From contig NZ_CP060418.1 in assembly GCF_014298075.1 (NCBI RefSeq), positions 1 to 64,000 of the forward strand: a stretch of 64,000 nt of DNA, written 5' to 3'. The position numbers and the translations under genes were made by a program. How positions within the stretch are numbered: position 1 is the stretch's first letter; the number at the start of each line of letters is the position of its first letter. The DNA comes from Enterobacter sp. JUb54 (GTDB taxonomy: Bacteria > Pseudomonadota > Gammaproteobacteria > Enterobacterales > Enterobacteriaceae). This document shows positions 63,412 to 64,000 of the stretch, in pieces. The notes beneath the pieces were generated by a model. It made no database searches and was not told the origin of the DNA. It was given only the letters and a program-made list of their open reading frames with translations.

Positions 63412-64000
63412 TTAGCCGATAGCAGGCGTCAGATAGCCCACCAGTACGCCGGCCAGAATGACGGAGACGATGGTGACGGAGATAAACCCGCCGACCAGCA
63501 TGGGACCCAGCATGTGTTGCGTGAGGATCTGGCGCTCTTTTTCATCCTGGGTGAGGGCGTTAATGGCTTCGTTGGTGATGATGTAATCCGCCGGGAAGCC
63601 ATACAGCGCGGTCAGCGAGATGGCAAAGGACATGGCGCCGCTCACGCCGAGCGCTTTGCCCACCAGCCAGGAGACGATATACATGCCGACTATCGCGGTC
63701 GCGATCAGCGCCAGCATCGGATAAAGCAGGCGCAGCAGCATCTCCGGGGTCGCTTTGTTCAAGGAATCAAAGATAAACAGCATCAAGGCCATGACCGCGA
63801 AGCCGAAGCCGTTGGCCTTGTGCAGCGTATGCTTTTCGAGGAACCCCAGCGAGGTGAAGACCACGCCAAAAAACAGGCACAGGACGAACGGACTGATGCT
63901 GACCCACGGCTTTGCCAGGTCCGACACGAACCAGGCCAGGCAGGCCACTATCGCCAGGCGCAGGAATTTAAAATAGGCGGTGTTGTAGCTGGTGGGGATA
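63412..64000 (-). CDS. Multi-pass membrane protein, probable transporter (5' end outside window)
   Basis: The reading frame is open to the right edge of the window, so the N-terminus is missing. The visible ~195 residues contain at least five strongly hydrophobic helices (LAIVACLAWFVSDL, FVLCLFFGVVFTSLGFL, GFAVMALMLFIFD, YPMLALIATAIVGMYIVSWLVG, ISVTIVSVILAGVLVGYL). A loop GFPADYIITNEAINALTQDEKERQ lies between two of them. An internal GTG at 63948 is not the start, since coding continues upstream (SYNTAYFKFLRLAI). I do not recognise the family. Its position 36 bases upstream of the M20 hydrolase on the same strand suggests it imports or exports that enzyme's substrate. Confidence 0.75.
   Translation of the reverse strand, partial: IPTSYNTAYFKFLRLAIVACLAWFVSDLAKPWVSISPFVLCLFFGVVFTSLGFLEKHTLHKANGFGFAVMALMLFIFDSLNKATPEMLLRLLYPMLALIATAIVGMYIVSWLVGKALGVSGAMSFAISLTALYGFPADYIITNEAINALTQDEKERQILTQHMLGPMLVGGFISVTIVSVILAGVLVGYLTPAIG

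Overview
The window is a chromosomal segment of a member of the Enterobacteriaceae. Gene order is the conserved rrnG-kgtP to sseA block known from Escherichia coli, and most products match the E. coli proteins in length and motifs. Several differences from E. coli K-12 (no hca dioxygenase genes, no yphCDEF, an added DUF1007/NicO metal-transport pair, an added M20 hydrolase locus after sseA, ERIC repeats) suggest a Klebsiella/Enterobacter/Kluyvera/Citrobacter-like genus. The species cannot be fixed by reading alone. No phage, transposase, CRISPR array, tRNA or complete rRNA gene was seen.

Layout. 1-43 is the terminator of an rRNA operon lying just outside the window. 325-13938 holds kgtP, yfiM, pssA, patZ, tapT, trxC, yfiF, ung, grcA, srmB, trmN6 and nadB: transport, phospholipid synthesis, protein acetylation, tRNA modification, DNA repair and glycyl-radical rescue. 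14252-23777 is the envelope-stress and housekeeping run: rpoE-rseABC from a sigma-E promoter, then lepA-lepB, then rnc-era-recO-pdxJ-acpS behind a structured RNase III leader. 23796-32058 holds yfhL, yfhH, pgpC, tadA, mltF and purL. 32105-36597 is the GlmY circuit: three GlrR sites, overlapping sigma-54/sigma-70 promoters, the sRNA glmY, then glrK-qseG-glrR and glnB. hmp and glyA follow as a divergent pair with NsrR and PurR sites between them.

39501-46915 is a rearranged yph locus (yphA, yphH, yphG, an MFS sugar porter, yphB). It looks like a sugar-uptake module under a ROK repressor in which one porter stands where E. coli has an ABC transporter. hcaT and csiE follow, then a DUF1007 periplasmic protein plus NicO metal transporter pair, suhB and trmJ. 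52927-58893 is the complete iscRSUA-hscBA-fdx-iscX iron-sulfur operon with two abutting IscR sites and an ERIC pair inside it. pepB, sseB and sseA come next. The window ends in an accessory M20 amidohydrolase plus a truncated membrane protein.

Most of the window is ordinary core genome. The parts most worth a second look are the yph module, the NicO pair, the terminal M20/transporter pair, the mltF start, and the small repeats (ERIC tandem, 40-bp tandem, yfiF 15-bp repeat).
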